Assembly (NCBI GenBank): GCA_947172415.1
Contig: OX359189.1
Span: forward strand, 1,076,501-1,140,500
Length of the DNA stretch: 64,000 nucleotides
Reading direction: 5' to 3'
Source of the DNA: Chondrosia reniformis
Taxonomy: Eukaryota; Porifera; Demospongiae; Chondrillida; Chondrillidae
This document shows, piece after piece, positions 37,801 to 49,500 of this stretch; position 1 is the stretch's first letter; every line of letters begins with the position of its first letter. The notes beneath the pieces are model-generated. The model did no database searches. It had not been told where the DNA came from and saw nothing but the letters and a program-made list of their open reading frames with translations. A program made the translations under genes and the position numbers.

Positions 37801-38554
37801 TCATACACATTGTATGTACTTATGTCAATGGATTTCACTTAGCTGTTAAAGCAGCAATTTAAACTGGTAAAGAACAAAGTTTAATTAATACATCCATTGT
37901 TGAGGTTTAACTATTAAATACAATAACATTTCACATTATAGACGTACAGTTATTTCAACTTTAGGCCTTGGGAGAATTCCTGCTTTTCTCTTTCTTTTGA
38001 CAGCTTCAGAACCGATCCAATTCTTTACAATAAATATCGAGAAGTTCATATCACAGATACCCACAGTGTTATGGATGCAAGTAGATAACCAAAGAAAAAC
38101 GGTTTCAGCTAAATCTAGATATTTTTCAATCTGGTCATGTTTTACTATTTTTAGGAGAAGATTCCATTCTATTAGCAAATGTTCTTTCAGAGACAAAAAT
38201 TACACTGACCTTTATTCTATCCAAAGAGGTACCGACCTCCTGAGCGCATCGAGCCATTATTTCATGGTTCTTTCGATGAGTGGAGACCATTCCGTGTTCG
38301 TCAAAATAACGTAACAAAATGGTTCTTTGCTCCTCTGAAAACATGATAGGCTCTGTGCAGGAGGCGTTAAAAAACTATCATGCCAAATAAATATCTGGGA
38401 GTACAAGCATCTACATCAAAACCTTTATTTTACTTTGTTTAGATGCATTAACATCGTTTGACAGCTTTCCTGGATCTGTGATTTCTTCCGAGTCACAACC
38501 ATCAGGGGTCAATGATGGACCTGGCTCTTCGACATGGGGAAAAGGCAAAGACAT
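31850..38554 (-). CDS. Homeodomain-like plus HMG-box protein (399 aa), unknown function
   Basis: Nine exons join in phase: 38434-38554, 38210-38352, 37948-38022, 37361-37490, 36908-37104, 36423-36597, 35433-35543, 32890-33071 and 31850-31915 (1200 nt). Residues 1-40 are acidic. Residues about 41-115 form a helical domain (FSEEQRTILLRYFDEHGMVS...EIMARCAQEVGTSLDRIKNWIGSEAVKRKRK) whose last helix, IKNWIG....KRKRK, resembles recognition helix 3 of homeodomains, though the WFxN core is replaced. Next comes an HMG-box-like segment: KKVKKLNGYNVFFSFYVRNN, then LVGQKWSSLTNEERKAW, split by a phase-1 intron. The C-terminal part (about 225-399) has LGFEGYAILINTN and MPLGIPFHNPLLYTEQQLNQIL, which I do not recognise. 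Probably a nuclear DNA-binding protein. Introns total over 5 kb. Its neighbour at 38800-41139 is a paralogue of the first domain, with an identical 143-nt exon 2 length. Confidence 0.78.
34087..34230 (+). repeat. Dispersed repeat family, fullest copy
   Basis: Starts ATTAAACCTAGTGAGAG, then TTTGGATGAGGAT, a TTCTT-rich stretch, CTGCTCCATTGGGCCAGACA, then CTTCATCAGTGACCCTG. Related copies are at 12330-12450 and 40036-40150, with partial copies at 9644-9679 and 9937-10010. Lies in the long intron of the HMG gene, antisense to it. Confidence 0.5.
34626..34967. repeat. 171-bp tandem duplication of a MITE-like unit
   Basis: Two adjacent 171-bp copies (34626-34796 and 34797-34967) differ, by eye, at one base. 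Each copy has imperfect terminal inverted repeats: GTACATCCTTTAAAAAAG at the left and its near reverse complement CTTTTTTATAAGATGTAC at the right. The core is full of TACGG/CGTACG words. It sits in the 2.4-kb intron of the HMG gene. Confidence 0.85.
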
Positions 38555-38799
38555 CTTATTTCCGCGATCCGACAGAGGCCGAGAAAAATCTCTTCCCCAC
38601 TGTACAATTCGAACGGGTAATCGGGTTAGAATTAAAATTTGGAACGGGTATTATAAAAATAAAAGGCGGGAAATTTAAAGAGTGATGGCTGTGTCCATTC
38701 AAAATAGGGCCTAGTCTGAAACGTAGTTGTTCTAGGCAAAAATGTTCCTTGCAAAGTCTGTTTCAGGGGTAAAGAATTCACGAAATGCGGGCCATATAG

Positions 38800-41139
38800 T
38801 CATTTGATAGATTGCTGAACTTTACTCTGCTGATGAGCCAGGGCCTGTATATGAAATTGTTTGGAATGACAAAATTGTGTTTTGACGGAGTGATTCTTCT
38901 TCAGTTCCTCCCTTTCACTGCTAGCATATGAAAAGTCTTCGTCATAGTCATTATCATTTGATTCCGAAATATTTCTTCCTCTCTTTGCTGGTGGTGGAGA
39001 GGATTTTTGGTTCATTCCATTCAGCAGAAGCTTTCTTCTTCTTGCATTTTCAGCACCAATAAACCTCTAATAATATAATAAGAATAATAATTTTTATTAT
39101 TGTGGCATGCCATACAATGAAAGTTAAATGATGGCCCAACTAGTTTTGGTATATAAGTCACATATAAAAATGGATCCAGTTCCTGAATGACATATGATAA
39201 TGATATAATTGACAACAATAAAAATTAAGGAATTTTCTAAAGTCAGATTAGGAGATTATGTAACCTAAAGTAATTCTATGGGTTACACTTCCTGAAGTGT
39301 TACATAATTCTGCATGATTGCTTATAACCCGCAGACTTAAATAGGACAAAGCTTTCTAACCTCAATTTACATATCAAGCCTTAAGGTCTTGGATTAAAAA
39401 TGTCTCAGACATGATGAGATCCATATATAGATGCACTTATATGTCACATGTTAGAGACAGTTTGACGCTGTTTAATTAATTGCATAAAGATACAGTAAAT
39501 CAAACTACAGTAAAACTTACTTTCAATATAGATTGACTTACATGGAATTACCATTTACCGCATACAATTTTATGTATTCAAAACAGCTTACCAAATTAGA
39601 GTGGAAATTATCATTAACAGATTGTCGTAATATAATAATCTGCAACTGGTAACCCATATACAAGTCATAGCTAAATATGCAAATATATAATTTACGTCAT
39701 TCGTCACTATCATAATATTATTCAGTGGCTCGTGTGGTGACTAGTATAAACATGCTAAAAAACTATGCATGCATGGTTGATATATACCCGCCCATGCTGT
39801 GGATCATGTCCAAAGCATACTCAAACAGTACTAGCTAGTTCATCACTTTATAAGGATGAATGCTATATTTACTGAATAATAGAATTTCCACAAACCTTAA
39901 TACACTAATCTTTAATCTCTAATTAAGGCACGTGTTATATAGCCTTGAATATACAGGTTTTGAAAGTATTTCCCGAATAATATTACACATCATTTTTCAA
40001 CATGCTATACATCTAGTTTAAAATGAAAGGCCCACAGGGAACTAAACCTAGTGAGATTTTGGATGAGATAGGATACAAAGCTTTTCTCATTCTTCTTCTT
40101 CATTGGACCAGGCTGTTTCTGGTGTGACAAGTCTGGTAGAATCTGCTTTGAGGACTGTTTTGTATTGTAATTAATAATTTGTGAGGCATTTTGGGATAAC
40201 ATCAGACTATACCAAGTCAACTGATGTACATTAAGATCCAATTGAAAGACTATAATCAAACTGTTTACTGGCAGTAGTACTTCTTTGGGCTTAACTGTAT
40301 TACTTGCAATATTGTACTTGATAACAAGAATTTCCAGCTAAACGAGTATTTACATTTAGCCATAACTTTTGTAACTGAATGGTACAGTTTGTTGTCTGAA
40401 CAATAGTACGTATAGCTACATGAAAGACCAATTTTTAAAACTTTACAAAGTGCTATATAGGACAACCTGTTGTATTTGTGGGGAATATAGCTAGAACTGA
40501 TAGACATCTGCCAGATATATATATAATAGCTTATCTTATACCTATTCTGGCATAACTCCCAATAAGTATATCTGCTATACAGTAAGAAATAACTTTAGGA
40601 CCTTATATCACATACTAATTAATTGTTCCTTTTATAAGCAAGTAAAATAACACTGTTTCAATGGATCTATATTTTACAGTGTCTGCCTTTACTTAACGGT
40701 TGGCAAAAACACAGCTTTAGATATTTAAATCCTGTTTATTTACTGTGAAACAGCTATACAGCTAGCGCTATCTGCTAAAACCATATAATAATCATAACAA
40801 TTATATATACATTTACCTTTACTCGTTCTAAGGTTGTGCCAGCTTCCTTTGCTGCCTTATCCATAAGTTCATTGTTTCTTTTGTGAGTAGATTTCATATC
40901 TTTTTTTTCGTAGTATGTCATAAGAACCTGCTTCTGATGATCAGTGAACACCGAGGGCCCTGAAGGATGTAATGTGAGCAGTTTTAAATTTCTAAAGACG
41001 ACTTTTGGACCTTTAGCAAAACGTTTTATATACAGGAGAGCGATCATAGTGGAGTCATTTAGAAGCAGCGAAACTTACTGCCGCGTCCTCGTAGAACCTG
41101 TCTGTTTTCTTCCCTCGTCAGAGTATGAATTGGTTCCAT
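38800..41139 (-). CDS. Short homeodomain-like paralogue (156 aa)
   Basis: Three exons join in phase: 41079-41139, 40817-40959 and 38800-39066 (471 nt). The N-terminus ends in an AT-hook-like RGRGRP. The domain (VFTDHQKQVLMTYYEKKDMKSTHKRNNELMDKAAKEAGTTLERVK then RFIGAENARRRK) aligns without gaps to the first domain of the neighbouring HMG gene (MFSEEQRT...DRIK then NWIGSEAVKRKRK). Exon 2 is 143 nt in both genes, with introns at identical positions and phases, so they are tandem duplicates. The tail is low-complexity and acidic/basic (SESNDNDYDEDFSYASSEREE) and contains no HMG box. Intron 2 is 1.75 kb. Possibly a truncated or DNA-binding-only member. A further 3' exon cannot be excluded, since the stop at 38800 is simply the first in frame. 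Probably nuclear. Confidence 0.7.
40036..40150 (+). repeat. Dispersed repeat family, copy in paralogue intron
   Basis: GAACTAAACCTAGTGAGATTTTGGATGAG, then a TTCTT-rich tract, TTCATTGGACCAGGCTGTTTCTGG. Related to 34087-34230. Sits in the 1.75-kb intron of the short homeodomain-like gene. Confidence 0.5.
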
Positions 41140-41387
41140 TGGTAAAGCTTAGAAACCCAAACGCAATACCATCAGTTTTAAAATCGAACACACCTATATA
41201 TCTACTTTGTAAGTAGCATGGCATTCGGCATAACACGAAGTAACCGCTGGTAATATTTCCGTTGACGGCGGGTGTTGTGCCTTGTTACATAATCAATGTC
41301 CTGTGGGCGTGTTTGTTTTGGTATGCACCCACGACAACTGATAGATATCTGATGTGTGAATATATAATATGATGTGTGTCGCAAGAT
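41140..41387. promoter_or_regulatory. Bidirectional promoter, homeodomain-like gene / 419-aa gene
   Basis: 248 bp between divergent start codons. No clear TATA box. Inferred from position. Confidence 0.45.
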
Positions 41388-41901
41388 ATGGACCCCGAGC
41401 AAATCTATCCACGTAATCGAGGAGAATTTAGGGAGAATGAGCTGATTTTTCTAGCCAAAGCACTCGGATTTCGCGGTACTACATTTCTTGTTTCAGATGT
41501 TAGCAATTTTAGGGAAGCCTCGCCGATCACACAGGAAAACTTCTATCAACTTCTGGACAACAGAACTTTCGAACGAAGTCTCCATAAGACATTTAATAAC
41601 AAGGAAGCTTCGTATAACGTTAAAGTTACGAAAACTGTAATTCGTCACCTTCAGCGTAAAGCACTCAGCTTTAGTGAAATTCGCCAGGTAGGTAAGCATT
41701 TGTTTTGTCTACATAATTTCGGTTAACACACTACGTAACGTTACAAATTATTTACCATGGATCTTTATAGAGCATACACCCCACCCCTCACCCACCCCCA
41801 TATATCACGAGTTTCTTTTGTGATGTGACTTATAAACCTAAAGCTGGTTGGGCCATCCTTACTAATCTTAGTTTTGTATAGCATGTCACAATACTAAACA
41901 A

Positions 41902-41939
<38 letters not shown>

Positions 41940-41989
41940 TTTTATTATTATTATTATTATTATTAACATAAAATTTAAATTTACAATGG

Positions 41990-42025
<36 letters not shown>

Positions 42026-42046
42026 TTTTTTTTTTTATTATTATTA

Positions 42047-42083
<37 letters not shown>

Positions 42084-43271
42084 AATGAACCAATCCTCCA
42101 CCCCTGCACACAAACTTTCATGACTGATAAGACAACAATTCTGTATATTGATTGTCACCTTATTAATTAGTCTATCCCTAATATACATCTGTTTATATGT
42201 TATTGTGTATTTCTTGGACAATGATAAACGAATCATGATTATCTTTATTAAGGAGTGCAAGATTTAAAATAATGGGCATTTGATAACCAACCTTTTATTT
42301 CTTTAATGCAGGGTCGTCTAGCATTTCAGTTGTATGAAAATGAGGATGGTTCAGGCTTGACTGCAGACACACGTTCAGTTCTGCAAGCCTTTCACATGTG
42401 CAGGAGAGTAGCTTCTCCGATGAAATTGTCTGACTACCTCAAGGCTGAGGCTCGAAATGTGGATATTCCTACTCGTTTACAACTCTATGAATTTTTCGAC
42501 TTCTTAGTATTTCAGAGTGAAAAGTTGGCTATTGTGGAGCAGAGGTTGCAGGAATCAGTTGATAAGCCATGTGATCATAATGAATTCATTTCTCCTGCTG
42601 ATGCTTTATTAACTAGAGAAGAAAGAGCTGAAAAACAGCTAGACATTAAATATCAGCAGCTTTTATTTCCTAATATTGATGCTACCAAAAGTACAATAAC
42701 TAAGGAGTCTATTATCAATCCAGGCCATCACAACGCAATTGTAAACTGGGGAAAACAAGAGGCAACGAAATTACTACAACCTTTAATGTTGTCGTCTACA
42801 AGGCTCAACTTCTCCAGAGTAAGTGGCTATCCTCGGCCATGTTCAGTGGCTATGAGTACTAAGAGTAAGATACCCACAGGATCGGACAGTCGTCAGCAAG
42901 ATACAGCATTACAAAGCAAAAGTGATTCCTTTGTAAATGATATGAAGCTTCAAGACTCATCCCTACAGAGCTGGAAATCACTGCCTTTAAATATTGTACC
43001 AAAATGGAGCAAAAGAGATGCATTTTCTGATCCAACGTGCCAAGTAGATACTTTTCAACAACCTGGAAGGGATGTTTCCAGTTCAACCAGACAAGACAGA
43101 CAACTCATGAAACACCACAAAGTTGTGTTTCCTGAAAGAAAAGCTCCTGATTCTGCCCTTCTTGTTTCAGTTAACGAAATTGAGAAACAGAAAGATTTAA
43201 TTTATGCACTGGAATGGAAAACTCTTAGAAAACAAACTTTATGGAATACACACAAGGATGCAAGGTTTTAA
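41388..43271 (+). CDS. Unknown 419-aa protein
   Basis: Two exons, 41388-41687 and 42312-43271, join in phase 0 (1260 nt). I do not recognise the family. Residues 1-100 are mixed alpha/beta (NELIFLAKALGFRG, FYQLLDNRTFERSL, TVIRHLQRKALSFSEIRQ). Residues 101-180 are helical and well conserved in character (LYENEDGSGLTADTRSVLQ, FHMCRRVASPMKLSDYLK, RLQLYEFFDFLVFQSE); NEDGSG recalls an EF-hand loop but lacks the full ligand set. The rest is Ser/Gln-rich and probably disordered, ending with a basic helix (LEWKTLRKQTLWNTHKD). No signal peptide or membrane helix is seen, so it is likely intracellular. The upstream in-frame codons before 41388 lack an ATG. It might be a cilium-associated EF-hand-like protein, but this is weak. 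Confidence 0.72.
41903..42082. repeat. (ATT)n microsatellite in intron of 419-aa gene
   Basis: Two long ATT/TTA tracts separated by a short unique piece and a T run. Fully within the single intron. Confidence 0.97.
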
Positions 43272-43563
43272 CAAACTCTCAAAATTACACAACTGTCATA
43301 CGTACATACATATCATGTATAAAATTTATCATTCCACTTAAAGTCAATGGTGATGCAGTATTCTGCGCAGTTATCATTTTTGCAATCCATCACATCATTA
43401 ATTTTCAAGTTCACTATTTTATAATGAGCGATAAACACTTACACACAAACTCAAACTTTAGGTTTACATATTATTAAACATAAAAACAGAAATACAGCTA
43501 TATACGTATATGGGATACGTAGAAAATCTATATAATGTGCATACAATACAGTTCAAGTTTATG

Positions 43564-46500
43564 TTAATCTGGCATAAAAGTAGCTCCAGGATTCAATGAT
43601 TCTTCGTCTGAGCTTTCAGCAGGTACAAAAGGAGGTTTCCATATAATCTCAACATCTTGAGATCCTGTTGGCTGTTGTGTTGTTGTTTTTGAGATTCTTC
43701 TCTCGGGTAAGGCAGGTGGAGTGTCATCCAACTTTGGTAAATCTGAAAAGCTCTCAGAGTTCCCAAAGGTTTCTTCATAAATCCTCTCTGTAGGCTGCAT
43801 TGTAAGGCTGGTTTCTTGTGTGTCTTCTGATGAAACTGGTAGAGGAGGCAGAGCTAGATTGTCTATCACATCTAAAGGCAGAGCTTTTGAATGTAAATCC
43901 TGATTTGCTTTTGGTATTGGAGGGAGAGGATGGGAAGTAGAATTACTCTTTGGGATCTCATATGGTCTGGCTTCATTCCCCTTAACTTTTGAGTGACCAA
44001 ATCCAGACAGCAACCTTCTGAATCCAGTTGGAGTGTCATACTGTGTACTCTTCTTGCCAGATGAGATTTTACTTGCAGGTTCTTCTGTTCCCTTAGCATT
44101 CCCCTGGCTCTGTTTAGCTACAGTTGCATATATGTGGTCTTTGAATTGGGTCTCCATGGTAAATGGATTTGGAATGATTGGTGAACTGTGTATATGATGT
44201 AGAGTTGCCCCGCTGAGTGACTTTCTTCTTACTGGTCTGGATTGGTTTATGTAAGTACTACAAAAATCATTTTCAAATCCCAGTAGTTGATCATGAGTAC
44301 TTGAAGGAATAACTGCTCTATTTTGAGGAGGAGTATCATAGCGAGTTTTATGTAAGTCAATAAAACTAGAACTGAGAGTTCTTCTTTTGAACCTCCTTGG
44401 AGAATCATACTGGCCTCTGCTTGGGGGTTGAGAGCTAGGGCTAGCTGTAGCCTCTCCTCTCTGCCCTTTCTGTATATTGTAGTACCCAGTTTCAGCACTC
44501 ATTCCTGAGCCGTCTTCATCTTTGGCTTTTGTAGAGGATGGAGCAGCATACCTTGGCTCACTTGGGGTCTCCTGAGTTTCATCATCATCATTGTCACTCT
44601 TGAAGGTCACTCTGAGAGTGTAATCTTCATCTTCAGATTGTACAGCACCTTCGTGGTCTACTTTGGCTCTTTCTGCATCCTCTCGATCACTATCCACTTG
44701 TGTATGGAGCTCAACAATGGGGATCTCTTGATATGGATTGGAGTCTGATCCAGATTCACTGGGACTCAGTTGTCCACTATTACTGTCACCTAGATAACCA
44801 ATACTCTCAAGATTAACACTGGTAAAGTCATCCACCTGATCTAGAGGGTTACCTTGAATAAGAGGACTAATGAATTCCGGTTCCCCAGGGCCTAATATAG
44901 CATCTCTTCTAAGTACAGAACTCCTTCTTGAAAGAGAAACCTTAAGAGATTCTTTTCTACGTAAACTGGTACTTCCAGCAAATGCATTCTTGACTGATCC
45001 GAGCACATTCCTGGCTTGCTTTTTGAGATTGTAGTGTTTCTCCTGCTTATGGTAATGAAAAATCAGAATAATACAGGACACTAGCAGCAGAGAAGCCAGA
45101 GCAACTATGATGATAACAACTAAAGCTATAGTTCCACTACCAGCCAGAAATGGGGCAGTCGACACTTTAATACAGTCTCCACTTGAAGGCCCACGACAGC
45201 CATCCTCGCAGGCGGAGTGACAAGGAAGACAATGACCACTTGAATTGTAATATTTGCTGGGGCATGTGATGAGACAGGTCCCATCCGCTGCTAAATAGAA
45301 TGCATCATCACTACATCGTATGCAGTCTGATGCCAAACCTCCGGTACATCCATGTTCCTCTGAACACATTCTGTGACAAAGTTGGCAGTTCCCATTTAAA
45401 TCTTTATAAAAAAGGCTTTTGTTTTTCACAGTGTTACAATCCTGAAGGCACTGAACAGAATTATTTGAATACACAACGGATGCATATCTACACTCATTGC
45501 AGTCTGATGTCTTTGGTCCATGGCAGCCTTGTTGACAGTATTCATGACATAGGAGGCAATAAGAGCCCTCTTCATAGTGGCCTACTGGGCATTTATTTAC
45601 ACAACTTTCACCTTCGGCAGAATTGATACGAAGATTCTGACAAACAACACAGTCTGTCGCAGATGGTCCAGAACAACCAGCTATTGGATCGCATTCAACA
45701 TCACATGGTTGACATGTGCTGTCAGACTTCTGATAGTATCCGATGGGGCATTGCATGATGCAAGCACCAAGATGGCTGACATGTGCACATTTCATACATT
45801 CGTATTCTGAGGACCCAGTGCAGCCAAACTGAGCATGACACATTGAACTGCAGTTCATGCACATTGCAATACCTTCAAAATTATCAACATATTGAAACTC
45901 TTCACATTCATCAACACATTGGTGGTCGAGAGTTGACAAGTATGGGCATACCTCTAAACATTGTTTTTGAGTTGAATTAGGATAAGTATCTTGAAAGGTG
46001 TCTTCTTTGCATTCAAAGCAGTCTTGAACATCTGGTCCATCACAGAATAAACATAAATGAAAACATGGCTGACAAGTATTAATGGACTTATTCATGAACT
46101 TGCCGGGAGGACATTCTGGGAGGTAGGTCCATCCATCTTTATTAAAAATTGTACTTCCATCAGTCAATTCCACAGTGACATTTCCACTACTGGTCTGTCT
46201 GTTTGAGGAAAATCCTGCTGTAACAACAATAGCCTCCTCAGAGGTGTTGTGAATATGAATCACTGGAATTCCGGCTAGCCAGACCTTCTCCACTTCATGA
46301 GTTCCCTTCAGCATGCTACCATATATAGTAACTATGGTACCACCTGTACCATTGGTAGGGGTCAGTCTGGTTATGAAACCAGATTCCAAGTACCTGAAAT
46401 GGAAAGCAGGATCTGAAGTTGACGTAATTCCTCCAGTTTCAGAAATTATCTGTATCTGGTCAATTACAGATGAAGTTATATTTTTATTTCCTATACGGAT

Positions 46501-49500
46501 GACCACTTCTTTGTCCGAACTGGTTTCAACTGAAGCAGCTGGTACACCATCAACCATGACCACTACTGCCTCAGAACCTCCAGAAAGAAGATCCATACCA
46601 GATATTGTCACTCGGGTACCATGCCAACCAGCAAGGGGTACAACCCCACTAATTAGTCCTGGGATTAGGTAATGCCAGCCATCTGTCAGTTTAACAGTTG
46701 ATCCTGTATTGCTGACTAACACTACATCACCATTTTGTTCTCTCCAACTTTTACCTGCTCTTAAGACAATCACAGTGTCATTAGCATCGCTAACCAAGGC
46801 AGGTACACCAGCCAGGAGAACCTTATCAAACCAACGCCCACCTCCCAATAGACCACGCCCATAAATTATTACAAGAGTACCTTTTTGTCCATAATTAGGG
46901 CTAACATAATGGATAACACCTTCTTCAGTGTACTGAAACCCATTTATTAACCTAGCAACTCTCCCATCTCTATGCTCTGCCACTATATCAACGGAATGGA
47001 CACCAAAGTTTGATGATCTGGGAGCAGCTACTTCCATCGTGTAGCCTGACTCATTTCTAAGAATTACAAACCCTAAATTTCTACCAAAGAGTACATGAAT
47101 GGCATCTTTAGCCAAAAAGGGAAGGTTTATAACAAGTTTAGTTCCAAACTGACCAAAAACTTCATCAGATAAGACTTTAAGAGTAAAATTCTTTATATAT
47201 TGAAAGTCTTTACCATAAATCAGGGCTCCATTACCAGCTGTCACTACCACCTGCCCTAATAAACTAGTCTGTTTTCCAGCTATCACCAGGACTTCACTTT
47301 CAGAAATGACAATCATTTTTTGTACTTGACTGCCTGCCAAAGAAATTGAATTGATAAAACTTTCTGAAGAAAATAAATTGTGACCTTGAATCCTTACCAC
47401 TTCACCTTCAACTGCTACATTTGGAGAAATGGACAATATTTCCCCGGGTTGGTCATAAGTAAAATTGTATAATGTTTTGGAAAACACAACCTGGCCAGTT
47501 TGTGACAGTAGGGTTATACCGCCAGTAACATTAACCTCACCTTTACCAGCTCTCAAAATTACCATTGAATCATTGATTCTGGTGATACCAATAATTTTAA
47601 CATTAGCTATGCTGGCATTAACAATGGGATCGTACACACTAGATATATTCAACCCTGTAACAGTAACATAAACACCTTCTTGACCATGTATGGGGGAAAA
47701 ATGTGTTATTTGTCCAGTTTCTTGTTGAATAAAATACCCTCCTATTGTTAAAGCACCTGATACAGCTTCAATGTATACTGAAAGGGGCTTTGTAACATCT
47801 AATTGACCAATGTCTCCATTTTGAACCAAAATCATGCTATCATTAAAAGATAATATTTTAGCTGGCACTTGATTAAGGAAAACAGAATTAAGGCTCCCAT
47901 CCTCTGCAAGGAAACCATTGCCGAATATTTTTACAATAGTTCCATTTGTACCTTCATTTGGGGAAACTGAATCAATTGTCCCCAAGTCCAAATAGGACCA
48001 ATTGAGATGAGATGTTGCTATGGAGACACCATTACTAGTTTCAATGACAATTCCCCTGTAGCTGTTGTTTAACAACGGTCCTACTCTGACATGTACTTCA
48101 TTGTTTGTGCTCTTATAATAGTCAATTGAAGCTGGCACTCCCTGAATTGTGACCCAGGTTATGTTAGCACTGTAAGCATACAAATTGCTCCCTGATATTA
48201 TTACTACAGAAAAGTAGAGAAAAGGCTAGTATATAGAGAGCTAAGAAAAATGTAAATTTGCATGAGCTGTCTTGCCAATGTTATACATCATCTAATGACA
48301 AATAGTTACTCCTTAAATACTTATAATCACTAAAGGATATTTTGAGTACCACTTTAAGTGCTATTGCTGTAGTGATTAGAGACTAAGACTTCCCAATTCA
48401 ATAGTTCCTCTAAAGTGTATACACCAAGCAACAAAATGGTAACAATTATGAAAGAGATTATGCATGTGTATGCATTACCAATAGAAAGGTTAATGATATT
48501 CATGGATGCAATAAACCACAAGTATGCAACTGGTACCATATAACTGACCTTTGGTACCCCAGCGACCTGATCTGGGTTGGACATCTGTAATCTCCCCTGG
48601 AGGTAACACTTTAAAGACATTGTCTTTCCTCACTACTGCCCCAGATGCTGAGACTAGTTTCACATTGGTCATACCTGTAGGAATGTCCTCAGGAACTATC
48701 AGCGTCACCATTGAGTCACTTGATGCTATGATGCTACTACTTAGGTTACCAATAAAGGCATTACTCAGCCCTCCACCATGTCCAAAGAGAGATTGCCCAG
48801 TGATAACTACATGGGTACCCACTTGACCATGCGAGGGGAGCACTAAATCAATTTCTCCATTTGGTAGATATGTAAAGTAGATATCTGAAATAATTTTGAA
48901 ATCTTGACTGTAGATTGAGTAAGTAATTTCTATTGGAAGCTGAAGTTGAGTGCTGGCATTACTAATTGACCTCTCACCAACTGCTATTACTACCCACGAG
49001 GAGCTGATGTAGTCAAATTCTATAATTTCTGTTGACAGGTTTCCAATTTGGACATATTTCAAGTCTCCACTCCCACCAGTGAGGGCACAGCCAGAAATGT
49101 TTACTTCAGTACCAAATTGGCCACTTTGTGGGAACACATTAGCTACACTAGAGAGGCCAAAGGACACATTCTGACCAAGTTCAACTTCTGCACCTGTGTC
49201 AGCAATAACAAGAACCGAGAGCCTTGTACAAGTAAATGGAAGGAGGGGTACTACAGCTTCTATGCACACATGGTTTTTGGAAGGTTGCCATGGGAACATA
49301 TATGGAATGGAAGAGAAGTTTACTGAAGCAATGCTGTTAAATCTAACGCTGGATATCTTCTCTCCTCCTCCCAGTAGCTCTCTACCGCAAATATAAACAG
49401 ATTGATTGGCCTGTACATATGGTGGAACCACCTCCTCAATAACTCCTTCTGTCAGCTGCACCCAAGAATTATTCAATGACAGAGTTGGTCCATTGTATGA

